Origin: CALMRE01 sp964412895
Lineage (GTDB): Bacteria > UBP6 > UBA1177 > JAKLFG01
Length of the DNA: 64,000 nt
Assembly: GCA_964412895.1 (NCBI GenBank)
Contig: CAYPQK010000002.1
Location: 1 to 64,000 of the forward strand
Direction of reading: 5' to 3'
The notes below the pieces were generated by a model. It saw only the letters and a program-made list of their open reading frames with translations, had not been told where the DNA came from and did no database searches. The translations under genes and the position numbers were made by a program. This document shows positions 34,489 through 42,811 of the stretch, piece by piece (the stretch's first letter is position 1; every line of letters starts with the position of its first letter).

Positions 34489-34745
34489 CAGAGGCTCCAA
34501 TCGTCGTCGTCGGCCGGGCCGTAAATGGATACCCGTTTATAGTCGGCCGGGTAGTAACTTTCGAGGAAACGGATCTCGGCGATGAGCGCCGGATCGACCT
34601 TTTCGGCGGCAAGCTGGGCGCGCACCGCCTCGACCGATTCGGCCACCACATGGCGCGGCGCCATCCCGGCGATGTTGAAGAGCACCCGGTAGAGTTTTTC
34701 TTTGCCGTGTTCCGGCTCGGTCGGCAGTTCGCGCGGTTCGGTCAT
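34488..34745 (-). CDS. Small acidic protein upstream of the YggS-type gene
   Basis: The protein has 85 residues. CGGAG lies upstream of the ATG at 34745. It contains LYRVLFNIAGMAPRHVVAES, a short mixed alpha/beta unit, and ends with an acidic tail DDDDWSL. No family is recognised. It overlaps the YggS-type gene by one base, so the two should be translated together. Its promoter shares a -35 box with the divergent GH5 lipoprotein gene. Confidence 0.6.
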   Translation of the reverse strand: MTEPRELPTEPEHGKEKLYRVLFNIAGMAPRHVVAESVEAVRAQLAAEKVDPALIAEIRFLESYYPADYKRVSIYGPADDDDWSL

Positions 34746-34766
34746 CGTCTTCTCCGTTCGGGAGGG

Positions 34767-34795
34767 ATATTACTCGGAAGCGGCTCTTCTTGCAA
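34767..34795 (-). promoter_or_regulatory. Promoter of the small-protein/YggS operon
   Basis: On the minus strand TTGCAA (34795-34790), a 17-base spacer and TAATAT (34772-34767). TTGCAA is its own reverse complement and also serves the plus-strand promoter. Confidence 0.55.
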
Positions 34796-34818
34796 GGAGA
34801 AAGAAGAGGTGCTATACT
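34790..34818 (+). promoter_or_regulatory. Promoter of the GH5 lipoprotein gene
   Basis: TTGCAA at 34790-34795, a 17-base spacer and TATACT at 34813-34818, 28 bases ahead of ATG 34847. Confidence 0.65.
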
Positions 34819-34846
34819 CGGCCGTTCTGAACGGAGGTAACGGCAC

Positions 34847-36553
34847 ATGAAAAACGGCGCGGCGCTCTTTCTGTTCCTTTTTCTCGTCATCGGCTGTTCC
34901 GATGGCACGACGGCGCACGACGCCGACGGCACTGACGATCAGACCGATCAGGCGATAACCGATGATATTCTTTCGGACAACGACGCGGTACTGCCCGCCG
35001 GTTTCATCCAGCGCGACGGTGCCGAACTGGTGAAAGAGGGTGGGCCGATAGTGCTGCGCGGCATCGCGCTGGGCAACTATGTCTGGCAGAATGTCGCCCT
35101 GCCGACCAATCATCACGACGAGGCCGAGTATGCGACCATCGCCGGGATGAACCTCAATCTCGTCCGTTTTTACCTGCACTACCTCACCTTCGAGGATGAC
35201 GCGACCCCCGGTGTCTACAAGGAGGCGGGGTGGCAGTGGGTCGATCAGAATGTGGCGTGGGCGAAGAAGCACGGCCTCCATCTCATCCTCAACATTCATG
35301 TGCCGCAGGGAGGCTTCCAGTCGATGGGGGGCGGCTACGCATTGTGGAAAGAGACGGCATTGCAGGATCGTTTCGTCGCGCTGTGGCGGGCCATCGCCGA
35401 ACGCTATCACGACGAACCGGTCATCGCCGCGTACGACATCCTCAACGAACCGACGGTGCCGACCGGAATGGATGTCGCCGCGTGGAAAGCCTTGGCCGAA
35501 CGGACCGTTGCCGCCATCCGTGAGGTCGACGAACACCATATCGTCGTCATCGAACCGCTCAACGGCATCGAGGGGGTCGACGGCAATAAACTCGCCCCCG
35601 CCGACCGGCAGTTCGCCCTCGACGATCCGCAGGTGATGTACGATTTTCACTTTTATCTGCCGTCCGATTATGCGTTCCAAGAGATGGCGCTCCTCGGTAT
35701 CGGCGATGGCGGCATCTACCCCGACGACCGGCGCGCCATCCCGCCGTCGGACGCCGAGATAAAGGTCTTTCACTACGCCAATCCCTCGGTCGCGAAAGGC
35801 GATTCGGAGTGGACGCTCTACGAAGGGACGCCGTGGACCGCCTCCGACGCGACGCTCGGCGCGGCATCGCCCGTCCTCTTCTGCACCAAGCTCACCGGCA
35901 TGGTGAAATTCGACGACCTCACCGTCACCGAATACGACGCCGACGACACCTTCATCCGAGAACTGGCCGTTAGCGACCTGACCGACGACTATGGCTGGTT
36001 CTCCTACAATTCGGCGGGAACCGGCGGACTTTCCTACGATGACGCCGACGGGATGAGCGCACCCGGGTCGCTCGTCATCGCCAACCCCGGCGCCGATTCG
36101 ACGGCGGTGTGGATGCCGCTTTTCACCATCTTTCCGCTGGTGACGGGGAACAAGTACATCGTGAGCGGCGCGATGAAAGGGACCTCTGTCGACGACGGCG
36201 CCCTCTGCGAGGCGACGCTCGGCGCCTACCGCTCCGCTTCGGGGGCTGACTTCCACCGTCGTGACCGCGATTACCTCGCGTGGGAGATCGGGCGGTGGAG
36301 CGCCTTTGCCAAGGAGCAGAACGCGCCGCTCTTCGTCGGCGAATTCGGCCTCACGCGGTTCTGTTTCGAGAACGATAAAGGCGGGGCCGAATGGCTCACC
36401 GATGTCCTTGAATTACTTGACGAGAACGGCGTCAACGCCGCGAGCCTGCACCAGTATTACGACGGCTACTTCGGGTTCTACAACGATAAGTCGCAGCCCG
36501 GAACGGTCAATCAACCGCTCATCGATACCCTGAACGCCTATTTTGGGGAGTAG
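34847..36553 (+). CDS. GH5-family glycoside hydrolase lipoprotein
   Basis: The protein has 568 residues. A lipoprotein signal (MKNGAALFLFLFLVIGC) and a short acidic linker (DDQTDQAITDD) precede a GH5 barrel from about residue 50: GIALGNYVW, NLVRFYLHYLTFED, the acid/base Glu201 in YDILNEPT and the nucleophile Glu499 in FVGEFGLTRF. About 180 residues (roughly 290-450) are inserted before the last strands and look like a beta-sandwich carbohydrate-binding module. GH5 enzymes cut beta-linked polysaccharides such as cellulose or mannan; the substrate here is unknown. The ribosome site is GGAGG. It converges on the DEAD-box gene. Confidence 0.88.
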   Translation: MKNGAALFLFLFLVIGCSDGTTAHDADGTDDQTDQAITDDILSDNDAVLPAGFIQRDGAELVKEGGPIVLRGIALGNYVWQNVALPTNHHDEAEYATIAGMNLNLVRFYLHYLTFEDDATPGVYKEAGWQWVDQNVAWAKKHGLHLILNIHVPQGGFQSMGGGYALWKETALQDRFVALWRAIAERYHDEPVIAAYDILNEPTVPTGMDVAAWKALAERTVAAIREVDEHHIVVIEPLNGIEGVDGNKLAPADRQFALDDPQVMYDFHFYLPSDYAFQEMALLGIGDGGIYPDDRRAIPPSDAEIKVFHYANPSVAKGDSEWTLYEGTPWTASDATLGAASPVLFCTKLTGMVKFDDLTVTEYDADDTFIRELAVSDLTDDYGWFSYNSAGTGGLSYDDADGMSAPGSLVIANPGADSTAVWMPLFTIFPLVTGNKYIVSGAMKGTSVDDGALCEATLGAYRSASGADFHRRDRDYLAWEIGRWSAFAKEQNAPLFVGEFGLTRFCFENDKGGAEWLTDVLELLDENGVNAASLHQYYDGYFGFYNDKSQPGTVNQPLIDTLNAYFGE

Positions 36554-36577
36554 CCGCAGCCGATCGGCCGCGATATC

Positions 36578-38257
36578 TTATGCTTTCTTCTTGCGTTTGA
36601 AGGCCGGTTTGAAGTCGGGCCGTTTGCCGTGCGGTTTTTTGTGGTCGCGGTCGCCGTGGCCGCCATCCTCGGCGCGGGCACGGGTGACGAGCGGTTTTTT
36701 CTCCTTGTCGCCCTTGAAGAAGCGGAGGAGTTTCTCGGCATCCTCGAACGGGACGGTGATGAAGGAAAAGGTCTCGAAGAGTTTCAGTCCCTGAATAGCG
36801 TTCTCGGCGACGCCCGATTTCTGGGCGAGCAGCGTCACGATGGAACGCGCCGTATGGCCGTGGGAACGGCCCAGCGCGATGAAAAGCCGCGTCCGCCCTT
36901 CGGCGTTGACCATCTCTTTGCGGCGGTAGGATATGTCCTCTATCTCGCGGTAGCGGTCGCTGCGGAAGAGTTCGCCGTAACTGCGGCCGATGAGGGTGCT
37001 CACCACCTCTTCGGCGCTGTTCTCCATGAGCAGTTCCCGCGCCAGTTTGAGCGACTGCGGGTCGGCGGTGACGGCAAGCATTCCTTGAATCTCGCTCTTC
37101 ACCCGCTGCATGTTGACCTGAAGGACCTCGCTCACCCCCGGCAGTTTCTCGCGCCGTATCTCGGTGCGGGCGATCCGTTTGATGAACAGGAGGCGGCGGT
37201 ATTCGTCGGGCGTCACGAAGGTTATCGCGGTCCCTTCGCTCCCGGCGCGGCCGGTGCGGCCGATGCGATGGACATACGATTCGGGGTCGTGCGGCAGGGA
37301 GTAGTTGATGACATGGCTCAGGTTGTTGACATCGAGCCCGCGCGCCGCCACATCGGTCGCCACGAGGATGGTGTTCTTCTTCGCCTTGAACCGTTCCATC
37401 ACCCGTTCCCGTTCCCGCTGGGTGATGTCGCCGTGCAAGAGATCGGCGGTGTAGCCGCGGTCGAGCAGTTTGCGCGACACCTGATCGACATCGACCTTGG
37501 TGCGGCAGAAGATCAGCGCGTAAAAGTTCTCCGACACATCGATGATGCGACAGAGCGCCTCGAACTTGTCCGACTCGCGGACCTCGAAATATATCTGTTC
37601 GGTCAGTTCGGTGGTAAGGTCCTTCGATTCCTCGCGGATGAGCTGATATTTTCCCATCCGGCGCCGCGCCAGCTGCAGAATCGGGTCGGGCATCGTCGCC
37701 GAGAACAGGAGCATCCGCCGCTCCTTGGGCGTCGCGGCCGTTATAGTCTCGACATCGTCGATGAAGCCCATGTTGAGCATCTCATCGGCCTCGTCGAGAA
37801 CCAGCGTGGTCACCATATCGAGTTTCAGTTCGCGCCGCTCAAGCAGGTCGAGTATCCGCCCCGGCGTCCCGACGACCAACTGCACGCCGCGCTTCAGCCG
37901 TTTTATCTGTTCAAATATCGGCGCGCCGCCGTAAATGGGGAGAACCTGTAATGAGCGCGAGCCCTTGAGACTGATTATCTCCTCTGATACCTGTAGCGCC
38001 AGTTCGCGGGTCGGCACGAGGACCAAACCCTGCACGCCGCGCACCGTCGGGTCTATCCGTTCTATCATCGGCAGGGCGAAAGCGGCCGTCTTGCCGGTGC
38101 CGGTCCGCGCCTGTCCCACCACATCGCAGGTCTCGCCAAGCAGCAGCGGGATGACCGAGCGTTGGATGGGGGTCGGTTCTTCGAAGCCTTTCTCCTTGAG
38201 AGCGAGCAGGGTCTGATCCGAAAGGCCCAACTCCTTGAATAACGGAAGGATGGTCAT
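36578..38257 (-). CDS. DEAD-box RNA helicase
   Basis: The protein has 559 residues. The helicase core shows ARTGTGKT (motif I), VPTRELALQ (Ia), LDEADEML (II), FSATMPD (III), ATDVAARGLDV (V) and HRIGRTGRAG (VI), with the Q motif in GFEEPTPIQRSVIP. A DbpA-type RNA-binding domain lies at about 465-540 (RTRLFIALGRSHGHTARSIV), and a basic tail ends KRKKKA. This layout matches CsdA/DeaD-type helicases that remodel RNA and ribosomes, especially in the cold. The exact orthologue is not certain. Confidence 0.95.
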   Translation of the reverse strand: MTILPLFKELGLSDQTLLALKEKGFEEPTPIQRSVIPLLLGETCDVVGQARTGTGKTAAFALPMIERIDPTVRGVQGLVLVPTRELALQVSEEIISLKGSRSLQVLPIYGGAPIFEQIKRLKRGVQLVVGTPGRILDLLERRELKLDMVTTLVLDEADEMLNMGFIDDVETITAATPKERRMLLFSATMPDPILQLARRRMGKYQLIREESKDLTTELTEQIYFEVRESDKFEALCRIIDVSENFYALIFCRTKVDVDQVSRKLLDRGYTADLLHGDITQRERERVMERFKAKKNTILVATDVAARGLDVNNLSHVINYSLPHDPESYVHRIGRTGRAGSEGTAITFVTPDEYRRLLFIKRIARTEIRREKLPGVSEVLQVNMQRVKSEIQGMLAVTADPQSLKLARELLMENSAEEVVSTLIGRSYGELFRSDRYREIEDISYRRKEMVNAEGRTRLFIALGRSHGHTARSIVTLLAQKSGVAENAIQGLKLFETFSFITVPFEDAEKLLRFFKGDKEKKPLVTRARAEDGGHGDRDHKKPHGKRPDFKPAFKRKKKA

Positions 38258-38281
38258 GCGCGTCTCCTAAAGTTCGGTGCG

Positions 38282-38309
38282 ACTATAGTCCGATACCGGC
38301 CAAAAGCAA
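38282..38309 (-). promoter_or_regulatory. Promoter for the DEAD-box helicase
   Basis: On the minus strand TTGCTT (38309-38304), a 16-base spacer and TATAGT (38287-38282), 24 bases ahead of the ATG at 38257. Confidence 0.6.
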
Positions 38310-38348
38310 CAGGAATAAATTCAAGGGGATAATAATACGGAAGATATT

Positions 38349-38376
38349 TTGAGAATTCGGACGCGCGGAGTACACT
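38349..38376 (+). promoter_or_regulatory. Promoter for the lipoprotein at 38437
   Basis: TTGAGA at 38349-38354, a 16-base spacer and TACACT at 38371-38376. Confidence 0.65.
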
Positions 38377-38436
38377 AAAGGGCCGGTCGAAGAGAAAGCT
38401 CGTTCACTTACAAATTTTTGGAAGGGGGAAAGAGAC

Positions 38437-39927
38437 ATGAAAAGAATAACTTGGCTTGCCGTCATGGCGGCGCTCCTGCTGTGGGCCTGCGGCGACGAGA
38501 CCGAGCCGAAGCCGGGGAACGACACCGATACCGTGGTCGTGACCGACGATACGGTGACAGACGATGTCGTCACCGATGATCAGCCTGACCTGAGCGAAGC
38601 CGAAGGTACGGATCAGATGATCTCCGATGAGGTGACCGATGTCGATGTTCCCGACACCTGCGGTAACGGGATAGTCGAAGCGGACGAAATCTGCGACGGC
38701 GGCAGTATCTACTGCGGCGATCTCGACGAGAAATGGGCCTTCGGAACGGCCTATTGCAATGATACCTGTTCCGGTTATAAAACATACGAATGTCAGGAGC
38801 CCTATGCCGATGATGACGAGACGCCCGACACCGACACCGCGAACTGCTTCAACCTCGGGACCACCTATGTGAAGGGCGATCTCGCCGATGTCGCGACCGG
38901 CATCTCGCTTGAGGTCTACTCCGACGGCTGGGGCAATCTGCTCGACACCCTCACGATGGATACCGAAGGAACGATAACGATCAATGTCCCCGAAGAAAAT
39001 CCCTACGACGGGCAGACCCCCTCCTACTTCATCTACGAAACGGCCGATGGTTTCTTTACCAACGCGACCTATGCCGTCTTCGGCGACACCATCACGGTCG
39101 ATCTCGACCCGGTGATGCCCGACAACCTCATCAACGGCCGCATCTTCATGGTGCAATACTACTTCGGACCGACGGCCCTTTCCAATACCGCGATAACGGT
39201 CGTCGATACCAATAACGCCCTCATCGGCTGTTTCACGACCGACGGCACCGGCCGATTCGTCATCAATATGCCGGCGGGCGACTACAAATTCCAGTTCACC
39301 GACATGGACATGGCGCTTTATGATGAGGCCGTAACGACCACCGGTCCCGGCGACTATCTCGACCTGCGGATACCGGCGCAGGCGCAGATGGCCAAACCGA
39401 ACATCTATCTCTATCCCACTGAAACGACGACTGTTTCGGTCACGCTCGGCTTTCCGCAGGGCGGTTTCATCACCACATCCATTCCGGAATACGGTGACGG
39501 CTGGCAGGTAACGGTCACCCCCGACGGCATCATCGACGGTCAGTACGGCTACCTGTTCTATGAGGCACAGCAGGCCGACCATTATCAGTACGCGGAAGGG
39601 TGGACCGTGGCGAAAGAGGAACTGGAAAGTTTCTTCCGCGGCAACCTCGCCGCCTACGGGTTCGTCGGCCGCGAGATAGAGGACTTCATCGCGTGGTGGA
39701 TACCGCGCCTGACCGATGGCCTCTGCTACGACATCTACCCGCAGACCCGCGTCGAGATAGATCCGTTCGTCACGCTCGATATCGTTCCGGCGCCCGACAC
39801 GCTCCAGCGCCTGTTCTACGCGACGCGGCCGACCGGCGACTGCAACGAACACCTCGCCGCGCCGGTCATAGCGCCCTTCATCCGTGACGGCTTCACCGCG
39901 CTCGAATGGGGCGTCATTCTCAAGTAA
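38437..39927 (+). CDS. Lipoprotein with DUF4215-like Cys motif and 'KPNIYLYP' domain
   Basis: The protein has 496 residues. The signal peptide ends LLLWAC with the anchor Cys at 19. The acidic linker contains DDQPDLSEAEGTDQM, nearly the same as in the convergent neighbour at 39937. A Cys-rich unit follows (CGNGIVEADEICDGG, YCNDTCSGYKTYEC), typical of Myxococcota surface proteins. Two beta-rich repeats lie at about 140-300. The C-terminal domain from about 315 starts AKPNIYLYPTETTTVSVTL and contains IIDGQYGYLFYEAQ and REIEDFIAWWIPRL; I recall this domain in exported bacterial proteins but know no function. It should be anchored outside the cytoplasm. Confidence 0.78.
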   Translation: MKRITWLAVMAALLLWACGDETEPKPGNDTDTVVVTDDTVTDDVVTDDQPDLSEAEGTDQMISDEVTDVDVPDTCGNGIVEADEICDGGSIYCGDLDEKWAFGTAYCNDTCSGYKTYECQEPYADDDETPDTDTANCFNLGTTYVKGDLADVATGISLEVYSDGWGNLLDTLTMDTEGTITINVPEENPYDGQTPSYFIYETADGFFTNATYAVFGDTITVDLDPVMPDNLINGRIFMVQYYFGPTALSNTAITVVDTNNALIGCFTTDGTGRFVINMPAGDYKFQFTDMDMALYDEAVTTTGPGDYLDLRIPAQAQMAKPNIYLYPTETTTVSVTLGFPQGGFITTSIPEYGDGWQVTVTPDGIIDGQYGYLFYEAQQADHYQYAEGWTVAKEELESFFRGNLAAYGFVGREIEDFIAWWIPRLTDGLCYDIYPQTRVEIDPFVTLDIVPAPDTLQRLFYATRPTGDCNEHLAAPVIAPFIRDGFTALEWGVILK

Positions 39928-39936
39928 TGTTCTGAT

Positions 39937-41610
39937 TTATTCGGCGGTGTAGGTACCGATGATCTTCATGCCGGCGGCGTGCTGGGTCGGTAGTTCGGTG
40001 ACACTCGCCGGTAAGTATCCATCGGCGCTTCCCCAATAGATCTGCGATACCTGCGGAGAACTGTCGTCGGGGGCGTAGTGGCTCGCGAAGACGATATCAG
40101 GATAGCTGTCGCCGTTGAGGTCCTCGACACCCATTTCCGAAGAGGCGGTGGCGGGCAGCGCGAGTTTGTTCCCGGCCGACCACGCATACTTGTCGGCATT
40201 GCCCGACAGCGTTCCCCACAGCACATAACTTTCCTTCGCGAATTCCTGCGTGAGAAGATCGGTGACCGATCCGTTGGCGAAGGTCATGTCTTTCACGCCG
40301 TCGCCGTTGAGATCGGTGAATATCGCGTCGGTGCCGCCGTCGAGGTCGGCGATGGTCGTATAGCGGCCGCTGTCGAAACCGGTCGCGCTGTTCCAGTAGA
40401 TGCGGTTCTTGAGACCGCACTGCGTGAGACACAGCCACCCGGTGATGAAAATGTCGAGGTAGCCGTCGTCGTTGATATCGCTTACCGTCGCCGCCTCAGG
40501 CGAAACGCTCGGCAGCGTTGTGCGGTCGCCGGTACCCCACGCGTTCTTGCTTGGCCCGGTCCCCCAGTAAATGTAGGATTCGAAGACGCCGACATACTCC
40601 TGCACGCCGTTGGGGAAAACGATGTCGTTGAAACCGTCGTTGTTGAGATCGGCCACCCGCGCCAGCGCCGCGCCGACGGTGGGCAGTTCGAGCTTGTTGT
40701 TGATGTCGAAACCGTTCTCGCTCCCCCAGTAGATATAGGAATTTATCTTATAACCCGAACCGCTCATCCCCGATCCGTTGTAGCGGTTCGAGACGATGAA
40801 GTCGGGCCAGCCGTCCTTGTCGAGATCGGTCAGCGTGACATCGGAAGCGCCGACCGACGGGAATTCGACGCGATTCTCAAGGTCAAAGCCGTCGGCGGTG
40901 CCGTAGTACATGAGCGATGTGGTGTAGCGGTTCTCCGCTTCGTCCCCCTCCTTCATCTCCTTGACCGCCGCGAAGGCGATGTCGAGGTAGCCGTCGCGAT
41001 TGGCGTCGGCGATGTGCGCTCCCATCGCGCCGATGGTTGGGATGTCGATGCGGTTGAGTTCCGAATAGCCGGTCGCCGAACCGAGATAGAGGTAGGAGTT
41101 GATGTTGGTCAGGCCGTCGTCGGAGTCGGTGTTGCAGAAAACGATGTCGGGATAGCCGTCACAGCCGATGTCGGTGCACGATATCCGGTCGTTCCCGTCG
41201 CAGTCCTGATCGATGCCGTCGTCGGCGAACTCACGGCCGCCGGGATACCGCTTCGGGTCGTTGTCGCCGCAGTCGGTGCAGTCGGCGACATAGCCGTCGG
41301 GCTGGGACAAACCCTCCGCTGTATCGTTCGGATCGCCGAATCCGTCGAGGTCGCCGTCGCGGCACCAAGTCGAATTCTGGATCACCTCATCGGAATCGGT
41401 CGCCGTTTCGTCGACGATGAGCTGATCCGAACCTTCGACTTCGCTTAGGTCGGGCTGATCATCGGAAACCATTTCGTCGGTGACGGCGATCTCGTCGCCG
41501 TCCTGTGCCGTATCGGTGGTCGCGTCATCGACCGTCCTCGTGCTGCCGTTGTCGCAGCCGATGGTCGTCAGCATCAGCAGAAGAATAGGGAGCAAAAGCG
41601 TTCTTCTCAT
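39937..41610 (-). CDS. FG-GAP/VCBS-repeat lipoprotein with MopE-type motif
   Basis: The protein has 557 residues. The signal peptide MRRTLLLPILLLMLTTIGC ends with Cys19 followed by Asp, which in enterobacteria would favour the inner membrane. The linker includes DDQPDLSEVEGSDQL. A MopE-like metal-binding motif lies at about 85-145 (DGDLDGFGDPND, DDGIDQDCDGND). From about residue 150 there are seven or so beta-propeller repeats with calcium-type loops (DANRDGYLDIAFA, DLDKDGWPDFIVS, DLNNDGFNDIVFP, DINDDGYLDIFIT, DLNGDGVKDMTFA, DLNGDSYPDIVFA). Such propellers bind ligands or partners at the surface. No enzyme motif was found. Confidence 0.85.
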   Translation of the reverse strand: MRRTLLLPILLLMLTTIGCDNGSTRTVDDATTDTAQDGDEIAVTDEMVSDDQPDLSEVEGSDQLIVDETATDSDEVIQNSTWCRDGDLDGFGDPNDTAEGLSQPDGYVADCTDCGDNDPKRYPGGREFADDGIDQDCDGNDRISCTDIGCDGYPDIVFCNTDSDDGLTNINSYLYLGSATGYSELNRIDIPTIGAMGAHIADANRDGYLDIAFAAVKEMKEGDEAENRYTTSLMYYGTADGFDLENRVEFPSVGASDVTLTDLDKDGWPDFIVSNRYNGSGMSGSGYKINSYIYWGSENGFDINNKLELPTVGAALARVADLNNDGFNDIVFPNGVQEYVGVFESYIYWGTGPSKNAWGTGDRTTLPSVSPEAATVSDINDDGYLDIFITGWLCLTQCGLKNRIYWNSATGFDSGRYTTIADLDGGTDAIFTDLNGDGVKDMTFANGSVTDLLTQEFAKESYVLWGTLSGNADKYAWSAGNKLALPATASSEMGVEDLNGDSYPDIVFASHYAPDDSSPQVSQIYWGSADGYLPASVTELPTQHAAGMKIIGTYTAE

Positions 41611-41644
41611 GTGATCCGCCTCCGGAAATGTCGTTACGAAGGAG

Positions 41645-41672
41645 AGGCTAACCGCTCCGCCGGAAAAAGCAA
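41645..41672 (-). promoter_or_regulatory. Promoter for the FG-GAP lipoprotein
   Basis: On the minus strand TTGCTT (41672-41667), a 16-base spacer and TAGCCT (41650-41645). Its first 16 bases match the promoter at 42685-42713. Confidence 0.55.
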
Positions 41673-41685
41673 GAATGAGCCGTTC

Positions 41686-42651
41686 CTACGGGACCGGCTC
41701 GTGGTATTTGACCGACCCGTCGGGCCCGATGGCCGCTTCGAATGCCGTCGCCGAGTAGAATTCCGATTTGCCGACGACCGCTTCGTCGCAGTAGAGCGAG
41801 TAGCCGCCCTTATAAATGGCGGTCCAGACGCCGCCCGGATCATTGACGAAATAGCCGGTCTCGCTATAGCCGACCATGACCACCACATCGCCGCCGGAGG
41901 TGAACCAGCTGTGCACGAGGACCGGCTTCCCCGCGTCGATGAGCGCCTTCATTTCAGCGAAGGTGCCGTCGGTGTGGGGCGTCAGCGACACCCCGAGAGA
42001 TCCCGTATAGCTGTTGAATATCTCGGCGAGCCCGCTGGGCGTCTCGGCCTTGGTCGTGCCCCAGTCGGTAGTGATATCGTCGGGGGTGCCGTTCCAGCCG
42101 TAGGCATAGAGCACCATCGCGACGCTCGAGTTCTCGCCGGTCGATGCGGGGGACTGTGAATTGTAGTACTGGCAGAAATATGGTATGTTCATCGGGTTCT
42201 CGAGCGGCTTGGTGTCATTGTCGGGCGCGATGTCGACATCGGCGAGATCCTCGTCGGGAAGATCGACATCCTCGTCATCGGGCACCACATCGTCTTCGGC
42301 CGGTATAATATCGTCTTCGGCCGGTATGATATCGTCCTCGACCGGCACGACATCGTCTTCGACCGGCACGACATCGTCCTCAACCGGGATGATATCGTCT
42401 TCGACCGGTACGACATCGTCCTCGACCGGCACGATGTCTTCGCCTTCGGTGGTATCGTCGGTCATCGTCTCGACATCGGGCTGAATGCCGTCCTCGTCGA
42501 CGACGAGAAGATCTCCATCATCCAGAAGGGAATCGTCATCGGCGGTGATGGTATCCTCGTCGGCAGGCCGTTTGTTCTTGTGAGATTCGCAGGCGATGGC
42601 GAGCATCATCGCACACAGGATCACCGGAAAAAGGAATGAAGTTCTCACCAT
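41686..42651 (-). CDS. Lipoprotein with catalytically degenerate C39-like peptidase domain
   Basis: The protein has 321 residues. The ATG at 42651 has GGGAGG upstream; the open frame extends to 42783 across its promoter and was trimmed. Signal peptide and anchor Cys are in MLAIACESHK. Residues about 70-125 are a tandem seven-residue acidic repeat (EDDVVPV, EDDIIPV and similar, eight copies). The C-terminal ~190 residues follow the C39_2 peptidase pattern (NIPYFCQYYNSQSPA, SSVAMVLYAYG, SETGYFVNDPGGVW). The usual catalytic Cys of SCQNTS is Gly172 (STGENSS), and the catalytic His of GHVVV is Asp255 (GDVVV). The domain is probably a binding module rather than a protease. Confidence 0.75.
   Translation of the reverse strand: MVRTSFLFPVILCAMMLAIACESHKNKRPADEDTITADDDSLLDDGDLLVVDEDGIQPDVETMTDDTTEGEDIVPVEDDVVPVEDDIIPVEDDVVPVEDDVVPVEDDIIPAEDDIIPAEDDVVPDDEDVDLPDEDLADVDIAPDNDTKPLENPMNIPYFCQYYNSQSPASTGENSSVAMVLYAYGWNGTPDDITTDWGTTKAETPSGLAEIFNSYTGSLGVSLTPHTDGTFAEMKALIDAGKPVLVHSWFTSGGDVVVMVGYSETGYFVNDPGGVWTAIYKGGYSLYCDEAVVGKSEFYSATAFEAAIGPDGSVKYHEPVP
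42282..42443 (-). repeat. 21-base tandem repeat coding an acidic stalk
   Basis: Eight imperfect copies of a 21-base unit encode E-D-D-(V/I)-(V/I)-P-(V/A) in the lipoprotein gene. Copies differ mostly at codon third positions and at Val/Ile. Copy number may vary between strains or be misassembled. Confidence 0.8.
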
Positions 42652-42684
42652 GCAGAGCCTCCCGCGGGCATTGTTACCGGAAGA

Positions 42685-42713
42685 AGTATAACGATTCCCG
42701 CCGGAAAAAGCAA
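42685..42713 (-). promoter_or_regulatory. Promoter for the C39-like lipoprotein
   Basis: On the minus strand TTGCTT (42713-42708), a 17-base spacer and TATACT (42690-42685). Confidence 0.65.
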
Positions 42714-42754
42714 GCACCATACCACGAATGGTGGAGCGAAGCGCTACCTTAAAA

Positions 42755-42783
42755 TTGCCTTTTTGCGGTCGTTCGGCTACCAT
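42755..42783 (+). promoter_or_regulatory. Promoter for the C45 lipoprotein/L,D-transpeptidase pair
   Basis: TTGCCT at 42755-42760, a 17-base spacer and TACCAT at 42778-42783, 28 bases ahead of ATG 42812. Confidence 0.55.
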
Positions 42784-42811
42784 CGACCGGTGATCTGAGG
42801 GAAGAGGTCCT

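Noticed and set aside
34742..36256. Minus-strand frame over the GH5 gene
   Set aside because: The plus strand has a signal peptide, ribosome site, promoter and both catalytic glutamates.
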